64,000 nt of DNA from Phycisphaerae bacterium (GTDB lineage: Bacteria > Planctomycetota > Phycisphaerae > JAJVII01). The notes beneath the pieces were generated by a model. That model was not told the origin of the DNA. It made no database searches and saw only the letters and a list, made by a program, of their open reading frames with translations. Of the stretch, positions 1 to 9,637 are shown in pieces. The translations under genes were made by a program, and so were the position numbers. Location of the stretch: positions 1-64,000 of the forward strand of contig JAJVII010000006.1 in the NCBI GenBank assembly GCA_022072085.1. Direction: 5' to 3'. Positions within the stretch are counted from its first letter, which is position 1. Each line of letters starts with the position of its first letter.

Positions 1-237
1 TGTCCCCGTGCCGCGCGGGCCGGCGAAGCCGAACTGGTCGTAGGCGGCCCGCTTCTGCTTGTCCGAAAGCACGTCGTAGGCGGCTTGAACCTCCTTGAAC
101 TTTTCCTCGGCCTTGGGGTCGTCGCGGTTGACGTCGGGGTGATACTTGCGTGCGAGCTTGCGATAGGCCTTGCGGATGTCATCGGGCGAGGCGTTCCGCG
201 TGACTTCGAGGACCTTGTAGTAATCGCGTTCAGCCAT
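1..237 (-). CDS. dnaJ: DnaJ chaperone, N-terminal part (cut by window edge)
   Basis: This is the first 79 residues of DnaJ, the Hsp40 co-chaperone that stimulates DnaK ATPase and delivers unfolded clients in the cytoplasm. The translation begins [12 protein letters not shown] and contains the complete J domain, with the HPD motif at residues 33-35 that contacts DnaK. The start of the glycine-rich region follows ([12 protein letters not shown]). The zinc-finger and C-terminal domains lie outside the window. The ATG at 235-237 starts directly at the J domain, so the start is secure. A good promoter lies upstream on the same strand (318-346). No CIRCE element was seen between promoter and gene. 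Confidence 0.95.
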   Translation of the reverse strand, partial: MAERDYYKVLEVTRNASPDDIRKAYRKLARKYHPDVNRDDPKAEEKFKEVQAAYDVLSDKQKRAAYDQFGFAGPRGTGT

Positions 238-317
238 GGATCGGGTTGCCTGTGGATGCAAGGGACAGTCAGCGGCCAAGCCGTGGCCTGGATTCAAGTT
301 ACGGTCCGGGTTCCCGG

Positions 318-346
318 ATTATACCAAGTCGGCCCGGGGCGGTCAC
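318..346 (-). promoter_or_regulatory. Sigma-70-like promoter for dnaJ
   Basis: Read on the minus strand, a GTGACC box (341-346) and a perfect TATAAT box (318-323) are separated by 17 bp. Transcription would start near 311, about 75 bases before the dnaJ ATG. A perfect 6-bp hairpin (TCCGGG-TT-CCCGGA, 305-318) sits at the start of the predicted leader. Confidence 0.6.
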
Positions 347-371
347 TCGCCCTGTTTGCCCGGCTGGCGGG

Positions 372-400
372 TTGAAGGGTAGTGCAGGGGGGGGTATCAT
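372..400 (+). promoter_or_regulatory. Sigma-70-like promoter for the kelch-like gene
   Basis: TTGAAG (372-377) and TATCAT (395-400) are spaced by 17 bp, with predicted transcription start near 407. This places the start of the following gene at ATG 465, not at the upstream in-frame codon at 246. Confidence 0.5.
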
Positions 401-464
401 GCGGCGTGAAGCGGCCCGGCCGCGCGGGCGGCCGACTGCGACACCTTTGAAGGGAGAGCACATC

Positions 465-3098
465 ATGCGCATCCTCTCGACCACGGTCCTGACGCTTCTG
501 CTGGCTGGATCGACCATCGCTGCGGACGAGCAGCCGCCGGCTGCGGGGCCGTCGCTGAAGGACGCCCCCGCCAACGCGTGGGTGAAGCTCGATCAGGCCA
601 AGACCGGCCGGCGCGAGCAGCCAATCTTCGTCTACGTGCCGACGATCAAGCGGTTCGTCGCGGCTGCGGGGATTCAGTCGACCGGCGGCAGGCCGCCGCG
701 GCACTACGACACGGAGGAGTTCGACCTGTCAGCGGACAAGTGGATCAACGCCTATCCCGCCGGCACAGCCGAGGGGCGGCCCGAATCCGGACCGGTCGGC
801 GAAGACTACTCCAAGGCTCGCGAGCACCAGGGCTGGAACGGGCCGGAGCCATTCTACAAGGACGGCGACTCGCTGCGGCTGGGCGCGGGCACGCAGTGGT
901 CGGGCTTCCGCACCTGTTACGAATGGTGCTATGACCCGGACAACGCAATGGTCTACGCCTACCTGGGTAACATGACGCTCCGGTACGACCCGGCCAAGCG
1001 TACGTGGGAGGACCTCAAGGCCAAGCCGCGCGCGAGCTGCGGCATCTGGGGCTCGATGTGCTACGACCCGGTGAACAAGGAGATCGTCCACGCCGGCGGC
1101 GACGGCGGCACGCTGGAGATCGGCACGTGGGTCTACAGCGTCGATAAGAACGAATGGCGGAAACTAGAACTCGGCTCGGCGGCGGCTCGTGCGCTGTGCG
1201 ACCAGGCCGACGCTCTCTGCTGGCAGGCCAAGGCTCTGTTGGGGGCGACGGTCAACCGCTTCGCGGTCAGCGAGACTGACGCCGAGGCCAAGGCGGACTT
1301 GAAGGCCAAGGCGGCCGAACTCGTCGAGGCTGGGCAGAAGCTGGCGGCGGCGATACAGTCGGCTGACCTCAAAGGCGCGGAGAAGTCCGCGGCAGCCGTG
1401 GCGGCCAAGCGCGTCGGGGCGGCCGGCGATGCTGTCAAGGCCGTCGCGGACAAGCTGGGCGGGGCCATCACGCCTGAGATCATAGGCGAGGTCCGGGCCG
1501 CACGCGTGCTGTTCGAGAAGGTAGTCGATGCCCTGGCCGTGGAGCCGACGGGGCGGGCGCGCTCACAGATCGCCTACGACCCGGCTGATCGGAAGATCGT
1601 GCTGTTCGGCGGCGATCAGCTCGACCGCGCGCTCAGCGACACGTGGGTCTACGATTGCGCGACGCGGACATGGGAGCAGCGTTTCCCCGACATCTGCCCG
1701 ACGCCGCGGGCGGGACACATCCTGGCTTGGCTGCCCAAGGCCGGCAGAATCGTGCTGGCTGGCGGCTACAGCCGTATCGCCATTCCGCAGCAGATTTGGA
1801 GCTACGACGCGAAGGCCGACCGCTGGACGCCGCTGATGAGCGCGTCGGGCGCCAACAAGGGCGCCGCTTGCCCTTACGTCGATGCGCGCGACACGCAGGT
1901 CGGCGCCGTGACCGAAGACGACCTGCTGGTCTGTGTGCAGTCCGGCAACCCCGGCCGCACCACCTGGGCGGTGAAGGTGGACCCCTCCAAGGCGCTGGCC
2001 GACGTCCAGGACGTGGCCGGAACCTCCGGCGAGTACACGTTCAACCGGATCGACCCGGCTGACTGGGAGAAGGTCGCCAACCCCGACGCGGCGGCCACGA
2101 AGAAGCTCTACGAGCAGATGCCCGCGAACCAGTGGACCTCGATGAAGTTCGCCCGCTACGCCCCCGGCGCCCGCAACCGCTGGGGCACGACGGCCTACGA
2201 CACCGACCGCCACCAGTTCCTGTTCTGGGGCGGCGGCCACGCGACCAGTCATGAGAACGACGTGGCCCACTACAGCGTGCTGAGCAACTGCTGGACGCTG
2301 GGCTATCACCCCGACGACCCGATCGAGACGGTCTATGCCAGCCAGCCGACGCCGATCAGCTTCCACAACCGGGCGCACGTGCCGGTCCATGCGTATCGGG
2401 CCTACAGCTACGATCCTTCTGTCCACAAGATGTTCTACTTCGGGCGGGCCTACGATCCGGCGGTGCGGGAGTGGGAGGCTCGGGCCTATCCCGGCCTACA
2501 GGACCGGGGCACGATGCACAGCCAGATGGAGGCGACGCCGCAGGGCGCCGTGACCTATTCCAACCGCGGGTTGTTTCGGTTCGACGGCAAGGCCAATCGA
2601 TGGGACAGCCTGCCCTGGACGGGTCCCAACCCCGGCGGCATCTGGTGTGACGGCGACACGCTGCTCTATGACAGCAAGCGGAACTGCCTCTGGTTCGCGA
2701 ACAAGAAGGACATCATCCGGTATGACCTGGCCAAGGGCGCGGCGGAGAAGGTCGCTTTCCAGAAGCCCAAGGCGCTCGGGGAGTTTACGCTCTGGTGCGA
2801 GCAGGTCTATCTGCCTGACGCGGACCTCGTGCTGCTGATGCGGCTGTTTCCCAAGCCCGATGGCAGCGTCTCGCCGGTCGTCTGGGACCCCGGCAACGCG
2901 AAGTTCTATTGGGCCTCGCTCAAGTTCGTCGAGAGCGGGAAAGAGCAGGTCTTCAAGGCAAACCCCTTCAGTTGGCACGACGCGATACGCTACGACCCGG
3001 CGCTCAAGCTGGTCCTGCTGAACAACTCCAGCGCGAGCAAGGTCTGGGTGCTCAAGTTCGACAAGGCGACGGCCGGGCTGGAGGAAGTCAAGGAGTAG
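465..3098 (+). CDS. Secreted kelch/galactose-oxidase-like beta-propeller protein
   Basis: An 877-residue protein whose exact function is unknown. It begins with a signal peptide (MRILSTTVLTLLLAGSTIAADE), so it should be exported. The rest shows kelch-like blades, for example WCYDPDNAMVYAYLGNMTLRYDP and IAYDPADRKIVLFGGDQ, followed by WVYDCATRTWEQ. Between the early and later blades (about residues 235-355) lies an Ala/Lys/Glu-rich stretch predicted to be alpha-helical, which is unusual inside a propeller. The chosen ATG follows an AAGGGAGAG ribosome-binding site and is the only start compatible with the signal peptide and the promoter at 372-400. The gene stands alone between dnaJ (divergent) and the histidine kinase. 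A role in binding or modifying extracellular carbohydrate is possible but not shown. Confidence 0.75.
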   Translation: MRILSTTVLTLLLAGSTIAADEQPPAAGPSLKDAPANAWVKLDQAKTGRREQPIFVYVPTIKRFVAAAGIQSTGGRPPRHYDTEEFDLSADKWINAYPAGTAEGRPESGPVGEDYSKAREHQGWNGPEPFYKDGDSLRLGAGTQWSGFRTCYEWCYDPDNAMVYAYLGNMTLRYDPAKRTWEDLKAKPRASCGIWGSMCYDPVNKEIVHAGGDGGTLEIGTWVYSVDKNEWRKLELGSAAARALCDQADALCWQAKALLGATVNRFAVSETDAEAKADLKAKAAELVEAGQKLAAAIQSADLKGAEKSAAAVAAKRVGAAGDAVKAVADKLGGAITPEIIGEVRAARVLFEKVVDALAVEPTGRARSQIAYDPADRKIVLFGGDQLDRALSDTWVYDCATRTWEQRFPDICPTPRAGHILAWLPKAGRIVLAGGYSRIAIPQQIWSYDAKADRWTPLMSASGANKGAACPYVDARDTQVGAVTEDDLLVCVQSGNPGRTTWAVKVDPSKALADVQDVAGTSGEYTFNRIDPADWEKVANPDAAATKKLYEQMPANQWTSMKFARYAPGARNRWGTTAYDTDRHQFLFWGGGHATSHENDVAHYSVLSNCWTLGYHPDDPIETVYASQPTPISFHNRAHVPVHAYRAYSYDPSVHKMFYFGRAYDPAVREWEARAYPGLQDRGTMHSQMEATPQGAVTYSNRGLFRFDGKANRWDSLPWTGPNPGGIWCDGDTLLYDSKRNCLWFANKKDIIRYDLAKGAAEKVAFQKPKALGEFTLWCEQVYLPDADLVLLMRLFPKPDGSVSPVVWDPGNAKFYWASLKFVESGKEQVFKANPFSWHDAIRYDPALKLVLLNNSSASKVWVLKFDKATAGLEEVKE

Positions 3099-3154
3099 GT
3101 TCGTAATCGCTCCACAAGCGTGTGAATCGCGGCGTAGGAACGGGAAGAATTCCC

Positions 3155-3185
3155 TTGTCCCCGGCCGCCCCCGGGCGGTTAATAT
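3155..3185 (+). promoter_or_regulatory. Possible promoter ahead of the hybrid histidine kinase
   Basis: TTGTCC (3155-3160) and TTAATA (3179-3184) are spaced 18 bp apart in the 283-bp gap 3099-3381. The leader to the TTG start at 3382 would be about 190 bases. A short GC hairpin (CCGCC/GGCGG, 3165-3178) within the same region could instead end the upstream transcript. I recognise nothing else in this gap. Confidence 0.3.
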
Positions 3186-3381
3186 ACGTCCCAGTCTTCC
3201 GTGAATTGAATTTGGCTGTTGGCCTCCTGCCGGCAACACATCTGTCGAATGCGGCGGGACCTGGCCGAGCCTTCTCTGATGGCGGTTCGAAACGTCGGCT
3301 ATTCCGTGCGGCTGTTGCTGTCGCCTCGTATCTGTTGTCCATCGGCCCGATCAGCTTCAGCGGCCTTGGCGCGAGGAAGAC

Positions 3382-6300
3382 TTGGGGTCCAGACGCGGTT
3401 CCATTTTGCCCTCAGGCGCGCATCCCGAACCATCACGCGCGGCTGCCGAGGCGGGTCCGCTCGGCGTCTCCGTTGCGGGAAGGGCGCATCGCGCCTTGGC
3501 GCTGACGGCGACCGTCTGCGGCGTCTGCCTGATCCTCCTCGGCTGTAGCGGCCTCGCCGCCTGGATGTCCGGCCACCTGGTCATTGCGAGTTGGCATCCC
3601 CATTCCATTCCGATGGCCCCCTCCACGGCCGTCTGCTTTCTGCTGTTGGGAACGGGACTCCTGTTTGGCAGGCGAATCCAGCCGCCGGCGGCTCGACTTG
3701 CCGAAACGCTGGCCTTTGCGTTCGGACTGCTGGTCGCGTTGTATGGCGTACTGGTGGTGGCTGCGGGAATCTGGTGCGACGCCCTGACGCTTGAGCACCT
3801 GCTGGTGTCCAGTCGGGTGGGTCCGAACGACCTCGTGCTCGGTCGCATGTCCCCGCTGACGGGGATCGGTTTCCTCCTGGGCGGCACGTCGCTGGCCCTG
3901 CTGATATACGGGCGATCGTCAGGACGGACCCGGGCCATGAGTCTGGGCGGCCTGCTGGGCATGCTCGTCGGGCTGGAAGGGGCGGTCTTTGTCATCGCCT
4001 ACATCTACGGGCAGCCGCTGCTCTACAGCCGCGGGATCATCCCGATGGCTGCGACCACCGGCGTGGGCATGCTGGTCCTGTCACTGGGGCTTGTCGCGTC
4101 GGGCAGCAGCAGGGCCTTTCCGCTGCGGCTGCTTGCGGGCCGATCCTCGCATGCCAGGCTGCTGCGGGTCTTCCTGCCGCTGACAGTGGTCATGATTGTG
4201 ATCTCGGACCTCGTGCTCCGCCTCATCCCCTCGCTGCTGGGCGTGGATGAAGCCATCGTCACGTCCGTCTCACTGGTCTGCTTCCTGGTCATCACGGCGG
4301 TCGTTGCGCTTCAGGCCTCGCGGGCCCTGGGTCGGGCGCTGGACCGATCGGAACTGGCGCGTGCCGAGTCGGAGCTGCGGCTGGCCGAACGCAACGCCCT
4401 CCTGACCGCGGTCATTGAGGACACCACCGACGCAATATACGTGAAGGACCGCCAGGGGCGATACATCCTTGCCAACTCGGCCGCCGCCACCATGATGGGG
4501 TTGAACGCGGCGGAGATGATCGGCCGAGACGACGGCGAACTGATGTCACCCGACGACGCGGCCCAGTTTATGGAGACCGACCGGCAGGTGATTGCAGGAG
4601 AAGGGCCCGTTGCGTTGGAAGAGACGGTCAGTTCCTGCGGCGAGGCGCGGTCGATCTCGACCACCAAGGCGCCGTTCCGCGGGCCGGACGGGGCGGTCCT
4701 TGGCCTGGTCGGCATTTCCCGCGACATCACCGAGCGGGTCCGGGCCCAGGAGGAGATTCGCGATCTGGCCCGGTTCCCGGCTGAGAACCCCGACCCCGTG
4801 CTTCGGTTCAGCCGGGAAGGCGTGATCCTGCACGCCAACGCCGCCAGCGAGAAGGTGCTTGCTCAATGGGGGACCGGGGTCGGCCAGCCGGCGCCGCAGG
4901 ACGTGCGGCGGCTGGTGTCCGAGGCGCTGGCCCTGGAAACGCCCACCGAGGCGGACCAGGCCATTGGCGACCGGACGCTCTGGATCCGCTATGTGCCCGT
5001 GCCTGGGCGCGGATATGTGAACGCGTACGCCCGGGACGTGACGAAACTGCGCCAGTCTGAGGCCCGCTATCGGATGCTCTTCGATTCGCTGACCGAGGGG
5101 TTCGCCCTGCACGAGATCATCCTGGACGATGCCGGCCGGCCCTGCGACTATCGCTTCCTGGAAGTCAACCCCGCGTTCGAGGGTCTGACCGGACTCAGGC
5201 CCGCCGACCTCATCGGGCGGCGGGTGAAGGAGGTCCTGCCGGACCTGGAGGACAGTTGGGTTCAGACGTACGGCAAGGTGGCGCTCACGGGTGAACCGGC
5301 CCAGTTCGAAGGGTTTTCGGCGGCGATTGGCCGGCATTTCCGCGTGCGGGCCTACTCCCCGGTCAAAGGGCGATTCGCAACCCTCTTTGTCGACATCACC
5401 GAGCAGCGCAAGGCCGAAGAGGACCGCAAGAAACTGGAGGCCCGCATCCAGCACACGCAGAAGCTGGAGAGCCTGGGCGTGCTGGCCGGCGGCATCGCAC
5501 ATGACTTCAATAACCTGCTGATGGCTATCCTGGGCTACGCGGACCTGTCGCTGGAGGAACTCTCCCCGGCGGCGCCGGCCCGGGCCAAGGTCGAGGAAAT
5601 CAAGAAGGCCTCCCTGCGGGCGGCCGACCTGACGTCGCAGATGCTGGCCTACTCGGGCAAAGGGCGTTTCGTCGTCAAGCAGGTGGACCTCAACCAACTT
5701 GTCGAGGAACTGGGCCACCTCCTGGAGGTCTCCAAGTCCAAGAAGGTTCTGCTGCGCTACGACCTGGCTGACAACATGCCCGCCGTCGAGGGCGACCCCT
5801 CGCAGCTCAGCCAGATCGTGATGAACCTGATCACCAACGCGTCGGAGGCGATCGGCGACAAGAGCGGCGTGATTTCGCTGCGGACGGGCGCGATGGAGGT
5901 GACCAACGAATACCTGGATGAACTGCGGATCGACCACGACCTGCCGCCGGGCTACTACGCTTACATCGAGGTGTCCGACACCGGCTGCGGCATGGACCGC
6001 GAGACTCAGGATCGCATCTTCGAGCCGTTCTTCACGACCAAGTTCACCGGGCGGGGCCTGGGACTGTCGGCCATTCTGGGCATCGTCCGCGGCCACAAGG
6101 GGGCGATCAAAGTCTACAGCGAGCCGGGCAAAGGCAGCACTTTCAAAGTGCTGCTCCCCTGCCTGATCGTCGGTGCGTCGGCCGCCACAACTTCGGCAGC
6201 CGGCATGCCGCCGGCCGTCCCCAAGGCAGCCAGCGGCACGATCCTGGTCGCTGACGACGAAGACGCCGTGCGTACGGTCGCCAAGATGATGCTCTCGACA

Positions 6301-6609
6301 GCTGGCTACACGGTGCTCACCGCCGCCGACGGGCTGGAGGCCGTCAACCTGTACCGCCAGCACGTCGACGAAATCGACGCCGTTCTGTTGGACATGACCA
6401 TGCCGCGTCTGAGTGGGGAAGAAACCTTCCGGGAACTGCGGCTGATCAACCCACAGGTTCGCGTCGTGCTGTGCAGCGGTTACAATGAGCAGGAGGCGAT
6501 TAACCGCTTCACGGGCAAAGGGTTGGCCGGCTTCATCCAGAAGCCGTTCGAGTTGAAGAAGCTGATCGCCCGGTTCGAGGAAGTGCTCCACGGCAATGCC
6601 GCCGAATGA
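3382..6609 (+). CDS. Membrane-bound hybrid sensor histidine kinase with PAS domains and receiver
   Basis: A 1075-residue hybrid kinase of the inner membrane. The first ~310 residues hold about eight hydrophobic segments forming a membrane sensor. PAS-like domains follow at roughly 335-440 (DAIYVKDRQGRYILANSAA), 450-550 and 560-670. The dimerisation domain has the H box GIAHDFNNLL with phospho-acceptor His707. The ATPase domain has the N box (NLITNASEAI) and FFTTK/GRGLGL motifs. A C-terminal receiver (about 945-1060) carries VADDED and phospho-acceptor Asp1004. The start is a TTG with GAGGA placed just upstream; starting later would cut off the first membrane helix. No separate response regulator or DNA-binding partner is adjacent, so the output is unknown. 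Confidence 0.85.
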   Translation: MGSRRGSILPSGAHPEPSRAAAEAGPLGVSVAGRAHRALALTATVCGVCLILLGCSGLAAWMSGHLVIASWHPHSIPMAPSTAVCFLLLGTGLLFGRRIQPPAARLAETLAFAFGLLVALYGVLVVAAGIWCDALTLEHLLVSSRVGPNDLVLGRMSPLTGIGFLLGGTSLALLIYGRSSGRTRAMSLGGLLGMLVGLEGAVFVIAYIYGQPLLYSRGIIPMAATTGVGMLVLSLGLVASGSSRAFPLRLLAGRSSHARLLRVFLPLTVVMIVISDLVLRLIPSLLGVDEAIVTSVSLVCFLVITAVVALQASRALGRALDRSELARAESELRLAERNALLTAVIEDTTDAIYVKDRQGRYILANSAAATMMGLNAAEMIGRDDGELMSPDDAAQFMETDRQVIAGEGPVALEETVSSCGEARSISTTKAPFRGPDGAVLGLVGISRDITERVRAQEEIRDLARFPAENPDPVLRFSREGVILHANAASEKVLAQWGTGVGQPAPQDVRRLVSEALALETPTEADQAIGDRTLWIRYVPVPGRGYVNAYARDVTKLRQSEARYRMLFDSLTEGFALHEIILDDAGRPCDYRFLEVNPAFEGLTGLRPADLIGRRVKEVLPDLEDSWVQTYGKVALTGEPAQFEGFSAAIGRHFRVRAYSPVKGRFATLFVDITEQRKAEEDRKKLEARIQHTQKLESLGVLAGGIAHDFNNLLMAILGYADLSLEELSPAAPARAKVEEIKKASLRAADLTSQMLAYSGKGRFVVKQVDLNQLVEELGHLLEVSKSKKVLLRYDLADNMPAVEGDPSQLSQIVMNLITNASEAIGDKSGVISLRTGAMEVTNEYLDELRIDHDLPPGYYAYIEVSDTGCGMDRETQDRIFEPFFTTKFTGRGLGLSAILGIVRGHKGAIKVYSEPGKGSTFKVLLPCLIVGASAATTSAAGMPPAVPKAASGTILVADDEDAVRTVAKMMLSTAGYTVLTAADGLEAVNLYRQHVDEIDAVLLDMTMPRLSGEETFRELRLINPQVRVVLCSGYNEQEAINRFTGKGLAGFIQKPFELKKLIARFEEVLHGNAAE

Positions 6610-6666
6610 CGGCCCATTCGCGAAGAACCCGCCGGGCCGGTCGTGGTTCAATCTCCAGAGCGAATC

Positions 6667-9561
6667 ATGCACATGCCCCGGTTTCACCATTTCCCGTTCG
6701 TGCGTTGGGCCGCTATGGCGCTGATCGTGGCTATCGGGCCGGTCGCCGCGCCGGCAGGGGCACAGGACGCGCCTGACGAGCTGAAAGTCAAGCGGCAGGA
6801 GACCTTCGAGTTCGCCGAGCGGCCGCAGGTGCAACGCGACGGCGACCGCGTCGTGATTCGCTTTGCCAGCAAGGCCCGCTGCGACGCCACGGTCGCGATT
6901 GAAAACGCCGCGGGCGACATCGTCCGCCACCTGGCCTGCGGCGTTCTGGGGCCCAATGCGCCCGAGCCCTTCAAGAAGAACTCCCTCAGTCAGACGCTGA
7001 TATGGGACGGCAAAGCCGACAACGGCCGATACGTCGAGAACGCCGACGCCCTGACCGTCCGCGTCTCGCTGGGGCTGCAGCCGCGATTCGAGCGGACGCT
7101 GTTCTGGTCACCGCAGAAGCGCGCCGGCTTCTACTATCCCATCCTCCGGGCTTCGCCCGAGGGCGTGTACTACTACGAGGGATACGCAGCCGACCGCCTC
7201 CTCCTGTTTGATCACGCCGGCGACTACCAGCGGACGGTCTATCCCTTCCCGGCTGACCGGGTGGACAAGGTCGCCGGGCTGGAAGTGCACCGCTTCGTCG
7301 AGAATGGGCTGAACCAGCCGCTCAAACGCGGGTATCACCAGGCGACGCTGCTGACCTGCGGCACGAACACGAACGACAAGTTTTCGGCGGAGGGGTTCGG
7401 CGTCAGCGCGATGGACGTGCGCGGCGGCCGCATGGCCCTGGTGCATCTGAAGCTCAACCGTCTGGCCCCGGACGGTTCGACCGGCGGGTTGCCCCTGGGG
7501 GGGCCGGACACGACGATCCTGGTCAAACGCGACGCCGGCGGGTGGGGGCACCCCGAGTGCATCTGCGCCCCGCTGAGCGTCGCCCTGAGTCCCGACGGCA
7601 AGTGGCTCTACATGGCCGGCTACCAGTTCACTGCTGGCGACACGCGGCAGCGGAGCTGGCTCAACGGCGTCGTGCGGATGCCCTATGTCGGTGATGCGAC
7701 GCCGCAGACGTTCGTCGGCAACATGGAGCCGGGCGAGAAGAACGGCGGACAGGCCGACGGCCAGTTCCGCTGCGCCACCTCCGTCGACTGCGACGCGAAG
7801 GGCCGCGTCTACGTCAGCGACTACATGAATGACCGCGTCCAGGTCTTCGAGGCCGACGGTCGCCATCTGCGGAACATACCCGTGGCCAAGCCCGCCTGCG
7901 TCCGCGTCCACCGCCGGACCGGCGACATCTACGTCTTCTCCTGGCTGCTGTGCAACCGCTGGATCACGACCGACGAGATCCAGGTCCAGCCGCACATGAC
8001 CCACTTCGGCCCGCTGGAAGACCCGAAGCTGAAGCTCTCCTGCCCCCTGCCGCTTCAGGGCCACAGCAGCAAGGCCGGGTGGAACTTCCTCGGCGGCATC
8101 CAGCACCGCGTCGAGCTGGACTCGTGGGGCGAGAAGCCCGCGATCTGGGCGGTCAACGGCTCGTCCGGCGGCATCCACTACAACGACGACGGCAGCTTCC
8201 GCAGCCTGGACGAGAACTGGGACAACGCCGGCGTGGAGATCTACGAGGAGGACGAAGGCAAGCTGGTCCTGCGGCGAAGCTTTGTCAAGGACGCGGCCCG
8301 CGCCGTGATGCGGATCAAGCCCCCGATCCTCTGGCGCCAGCGGCTCTACGTGAACCCGTCCACGCATCACCTCTACGTGGCCGAGGGCGACTGCGGCGTG
8401 ATGAAGGCGTTCAACCAGCTCGTGGACATCGACCCGGCGACGGGCAAGACCGGCCTGCTCGATCTGCCGCTGGGCTCTGAGGATCTCTGTTTCGACCAGG
8501 AGGGGCTTGCCTACCTGCGAACCGACGTGGCCGTGGCCCGATACGACAGCAAGACCTGGCGCGAAGTGCCGTGGGACTACGGCGAGGAAAAGGAGAACCA
8601 CAGCTACGGCATGGGCGCCAAGTCCGCGACGCTGGCTTCGGCGCTGGTGACGCCCGGCCACCGCTCATTCAACTTCTGGCACCTGGGCGGCATCGACGTT
8701 TCGGTCACCGGCCACCTGATCGTGACCACCTGCAACGGCGCGGGCATGGGCGACGCCGCGCCCAAGTGGACCCGCGGCGAAGCCCACTTCGACTATATCG
8801 GCGCCAAGTACACGCCGCGCATCTTCCCCGGTCGCCAGCGCTGGGGCGAAATCCACATCTGGGACAAGCACGGTCGGCCGATCGCCGAGGACGTCGTCCC
8901 CGGCATGGGCCACCTCAACGGCATCGCCATCGACGGCGACGACAATATTTACATGCTCGCGGTGGCCCGCCGCCAGATCGCCGGCCAGCCGCTTGACCCG
9001 ACGCTGCCGCGAGACGTCTCGGGCACGGTGGTCAAGGTGGCCGCCGGCAAGGCCCGGGTTCTCTCCACCGGCAGCCGTGTGCCGGTGCCGCTGCAGGCCG
9101 ACGCGCGGCCCAAGCGCCCGGGCGACATGGTCGGCTACACCAGCGGCTGGGTCGAGGGCGCCAAGTGGTTCTTCGGCGGCGTGGGGTTCTGCGTGCCCGG
9201 GGGCTGCGTCTGCTGGAACTGCCGCTTCGACGTTGACTACTTCAACCGCACCTTCGCCCCTGAGCCGCTGAGCTACTCGGTCGCGGTGCTCGACTCCAAC
9301 GGCAACGTGATCCTTCGCGTCGGCCGATACGGCAACGTGGACGACGGGCGGCCGCTGATCTCCGCCGGCGGGCCGCCGACGACGCGCTCGATCGGCGGCG
9401 ACGAGACGGCCCTGTTCCACGCATGTTACGTTGCCAGCGACACGGATCGCCGCCTTTTCATCGCCGACGCCGGCAATGCCCGCATTCTCAGCGTTCAGCT
9501 CGACTATCACGCGAGCGAGCGGGTCCCGCTCCACGACGCCCCGCGCAAGACAGGCCCGTAA
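6667..9561 (+). CDS. Secreted NHL-repeat-like protein with FlgD-type Ig domain
   Basis: A 964-residue exported protein of unknown exact function. The N terminus is a signal peptide (MHMPRFHHFPFVRWAAMALIVAIG, cleavage near APAGAQDA). Residues ~45-140 resemble a FlgD-type Ig fold (VAIENAAGDIVRHL then LIWDGKADNGRYV). The remainder has NHL-like blades such as DAKGRVYVSDYMNDRVQVFEADG and GIAIDGDDNIYMLAV, the fold often used for binding partner molecules. Several Cys pairs near residues 840-850 (FCVPGGCVCWNC) could form disulfides or bind metal. The ATG at 6667 is preferred over the GTG at 6643 because it gives a normal signal peptide. It lies 57 bases after the histidine kinase stop and may be co-transcribed with it. 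Confidence 0.75.
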   Translation: MHMPRFHHFPFVRWAAMALIVAIGPVAAPAGAQDAPDELKVKRQETFEFAERPQVQRDGDRVVIRFASKARCDATVAIENAAGDIVRHLACGVLGPNAPEPFKKNSLSQTLIWDGKADNGRYVENADALTVRVSLGLQPRFERTLFWSPQKRAGFYYPILRASPEGVYYYEGYAADRLLLFDHAGDYQRTVYPFPADRVDKVAGLEVHRFVENGLNQPLKRGYHQATLLTCGTNTNDKFSAEGFGVSAMDVRGGRMALVHLKLNRLAPDGSTGGLPLGGPDTTILVKRDAGGWGHPECICAPLSVALSPDGKWLYMAGYQFTAGDTRQRSWLNGVVRMPYVGDATPQTFVGNMEPGEKNGGQADGQFRCATSVDCDAKGRVYVSDYMNDRVQVFEADGRHLRNIPVAKPACVRVHRRTGDIYVFSWLLCNRWITTDEIQVQPHMTHFGPLEDPKLKLSCPLPLQGHSSKAGWNFLGGIQHRVELDSWGEKPAIWAVNGSSGGIHYNDDGSFRSLDENWDNAGVEIYEEDEGKLVLRRSFVKDAARAVMRIKPPILWRQRLYVNPSTHHLYVAEGDCGVMKAFNQLVDIDPATGKTGLLDLPLGSEDLCFDQEGLAYLRTDVAVARYDSKTWREVPWDYGEEKENHSYGMGAKSATLASALVTPGHRSFNFWHLGGIDVSVTGHLIVTTCNGAGMGDAAPKWTRGEAHFDYIGAKYTPRIFPGRQRWGEIHIWDKHGRPIAEDVVPGMGHLNGIAIDGDDNIYMLAVARRQIAGQPLDPTLPRDVSGTVVKVAAGKARVLSTGSRVPVPLQADARPKRPGDMVGYTSGWVEGAKWFFGGVGFCVPGGCVCWNCRFDVDYFNRTFAPEPLSYSVAVLDSNGNVILRVGRYGNVDDGRPLISAGGPPTTRSIGGDETALFHACYVASDTDRRLFIADAGNARILSVQLDYHASERVPLHDAPRKTGP

Positions 9562-9637
9562 CCCCCGCGACGAAGATTTTCCGCCCAAGGCGACTCGTTC
9601 AGGAAGGTTTCAGCTTGACGGGATACACTGGCCGCCT

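Noticed and set aside
246-464. N-terminal extension of the kelch-like protein from an upstream in-frame start
   Set aside because: It would bury the signal peptide, and the promoter at 372-400 lies inside the extension.
238-464. CIRCE heat-shock operator before dnaJ
   Set aside because: The TTAGCACTC-N9-GAGTGCTAA inverted repeat is absent; only a short unrelated hairpin is present.
3099-3381. Riboswitch (for example c-di-GMP type) before the histidine kinase
   Set aside because: I looked for conserved riboswitch core words in the long leader and found none.
4546-6930. 794-residue open frame on the minus strand
   Set aside because: It is antisense to the hybrid histidine kinase, whose catalytic motifs are intact, and has no recognisable domain or ribosome site.
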